Source of the DNA: Scleroderma bovista
Lineage: Eukaryota; Basidiomycota; Agaricomycetes; Boletales; Sclerodermataceae
NCBI GenBank assembly: GCA_037178675.1
Contig: JAYMGJ010000182.1
Location: 62,001 to 126,000, forward strand
DNA: 64,000 bases
Direction of reading: 5' to 3'
Part shown: positions 62,668 through 64,000 of the stretch, in pieces
How the letters are laid out: every line of letters begins with the position of its first letter
Position numbering within the stretch: the stretch's first letter is position 1
The notes under the pieces: generated by a model
The model's database searches: none
Seen by the model: the letters and a program-made list of their open reading frames with translations, nothing else
Told to the model about the DNA's origin: nothing
Translations under genes and position numbers: made by a program

Positions 62668-64000
62668 TTCGCAATGAGGTTGTTATGAGATTCTGGGTCG
62701 GAGCTCGTTCCCTCTTCAGAGACCTGCAACCAACTTGAAGCATGAGTACGTTGGCCAATCCTAGTCGGTGAAACCAGAAGGTGGGTCCTACTACGTATTG
62801 CGGCCATCTAGCCGCTTTACCGTCAATTTTTTTTATAGAGATCGTCGGTTGGCTTCAGTGGCTCCCCATTGAGTGTTGGTGCCTCGCATTCGATTTGGGG
62901 TCATGATTTATCGGGGCTGGGGATATGTTGTCATGGTCGTTCTGCTGCCGACATTCTGACACTTGGGGGACTTCTCCAGCTTCCCAATCCAATGATATCA
63001 AGCTGTTATACGAAGCATAGCATCGATCGAGTGCCACCCCGCTTTTGCACAGCATTGCTTTCGATTGTATGCTAACATTAGCTACCCCACACGTTGTCCC
63101 ATTTGGATGTGAGATTACGTCCTACTAACTCACCTTTGAAAACAATCACTCCTAAAAGCCCGGTCCTCGGCGTACGGTGATTAAACACGAGTGCGGATTA
63201 TCAGTGACTTTTCCGCACATATATCCTTCATGTATGGGGACGAAGGGATATTCTCGTCCAGTCTGAGGGTAGAGACGCGTTCGTGCACCTCTTTTACGCG
63301 ATGTGCTTTGCCAAGCATACTTTCACTGCCCATTAAGTGCAGTGATGTTTATTCTATTGGTTTCGGTATGACTTCATCTCAATAAAGTACACGTGAACCC
63401 AAGGAGTGACCAAGAGTATCATGGAAGGGTCGCGGACTTTTCCTGTGACCTGACCCTATTGATCGTTACTTGCAATAAACGGCTGACGCCCTTGCCACGG
63501 ACATTCATTGGTTTTGTAGGTGTGTTCCACAAAGAAGATGAGAATCGAATGTTTGGTGGGACCATCGGCGGAGACGATGTAACACCTGACGGTATGGACT
63601 TTGACGTCAAAATCCTACAAAGGGTAGTGGTTAATCATCTAAGATGAGGGCAGCTCCGCTTGGTCGCAAGGTTTCTTTGGGTGTGTCGGGTCTTCAAAGT
63701 TACATGATTGGGTTTGGCTGTGGAGGATGGCACGTTGCGTGCCCAGCTAATTGTTGCACATGCTCTGTTTATGGTCAAAACATATGTTCCTTCCGCAGTG
63801 GGGCAACTGGATGGCAGCCTCGTCGTTGCTGTGTCGGGTCAACGTGTGAGCTTGCCAGTTGGGCGGTGAGGAAGGACCGGAGATGGCTTGTTTATGCGCC
63901 CTTGCCTCGAGGTGGCCATGCTGTGAGTGAGAAATGCGGTGTGGGGAATTCGCATCCGGCGCTCGACACTCGTTCTCCACTCGATCATACCTATGACGCA
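62668..64000. other. Unassigned, apparently non-repetitive DNA
   Basis: Nothing here matches repeats elsewhere in the window. Several frames of 60-85 codons exist on both strands (for example 63393-63647, +) without recognisable domains. It may be the edge of a unique region with a spliced host gene that I cannot resolve. Confidence 0.35.

Overview
The window reads as a repeat-dense block from a filamentous basidiomycete, most likely an Agaricomycete. It holds Ty3 chromoviruses with a C-terminal chromodomain, a Ty1/copia element, a Plavaka-type and a KDZ-type transposase, a two-gene PIF/Harbinger element with a Myb/SANT-like partner, and phase-consistent introns of 44-61 nt. This is inferred from gene families and intron style; there is no rRNA or marker gene. 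I found no confident intact host gene. Almost everything recognisable is a transposon or a gene broken by one.

Layout. 1-63: edge of a small LTR. 2.3-7.4 kb: Plavaka transposase relic on the minus strand, cut by a solo LTR (2625-2986), a 176-bp mini-LTR carrying a tRNA-like sequence (3500-3675) and a dispersed repeat; a second mini-LTR lies at 7612-7786. 9080-17963: near-complete Ty1/copia element on the minus strand, with 580-bp LTRs, a perfect 5-bp target duplication and an extra reading frame of about 700 codons upstream of gag. 18.3-19.0 kb: truncated coiled-coil gene. 19.0-22.0 kb: one LTR family ('C') split around a KDZ transposase remnant. 22.0-25.1 kb: Harbinger element with convergent Myb-like and DDE genes. 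25.26-27.65 kb: 3' half of Ty3 family A. 27.65-28.27 kb: minisatellite. 29.65-38.40 kb: Ty3 family B on the minus strand with two solo LTRs nested in it. 38.8-39.7 kb: low-complexity repeats. 40.7-49.3 kb: short-motif satellite interrupted by a CACTG-ended DNA element with 749-bp inverted repeats, itself holding a solo LTR and two MITE-like insertions. 49.3-53.0 kb: decayed fungal gene relics, one cut by a solo LTR. 53.56-54.19 kb: another solo LTR. 57.9-58.8 kb: DDE transposase C-terminus. 59.40-62.3 kb: 5' half of Ty3 family A with an intact gag. 62.4-64.0 kb: unrecognised, apparently non-repetitive DNA.

The parts form nested insertions that can be ordered in time, many with exact target-site duplications. 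Four themes recur. (1) Most premature stops are TGA where CGA fits, and six of seven copia LTR differences sit at inferred CpG sites, as expected if these repeats were cytosine-methylated. (2) Both Ty3 families carry an antisense, intron-containing gene for a coiled-coil/cysteine-cluster protein, tail-to-tail with pol. (3) The copia element carries a long sense-strand ORF before gag and an apparent half-tRNA primer site. (4) A tiny LTR-like element carries a nearly complete tRNA cloverleaf.
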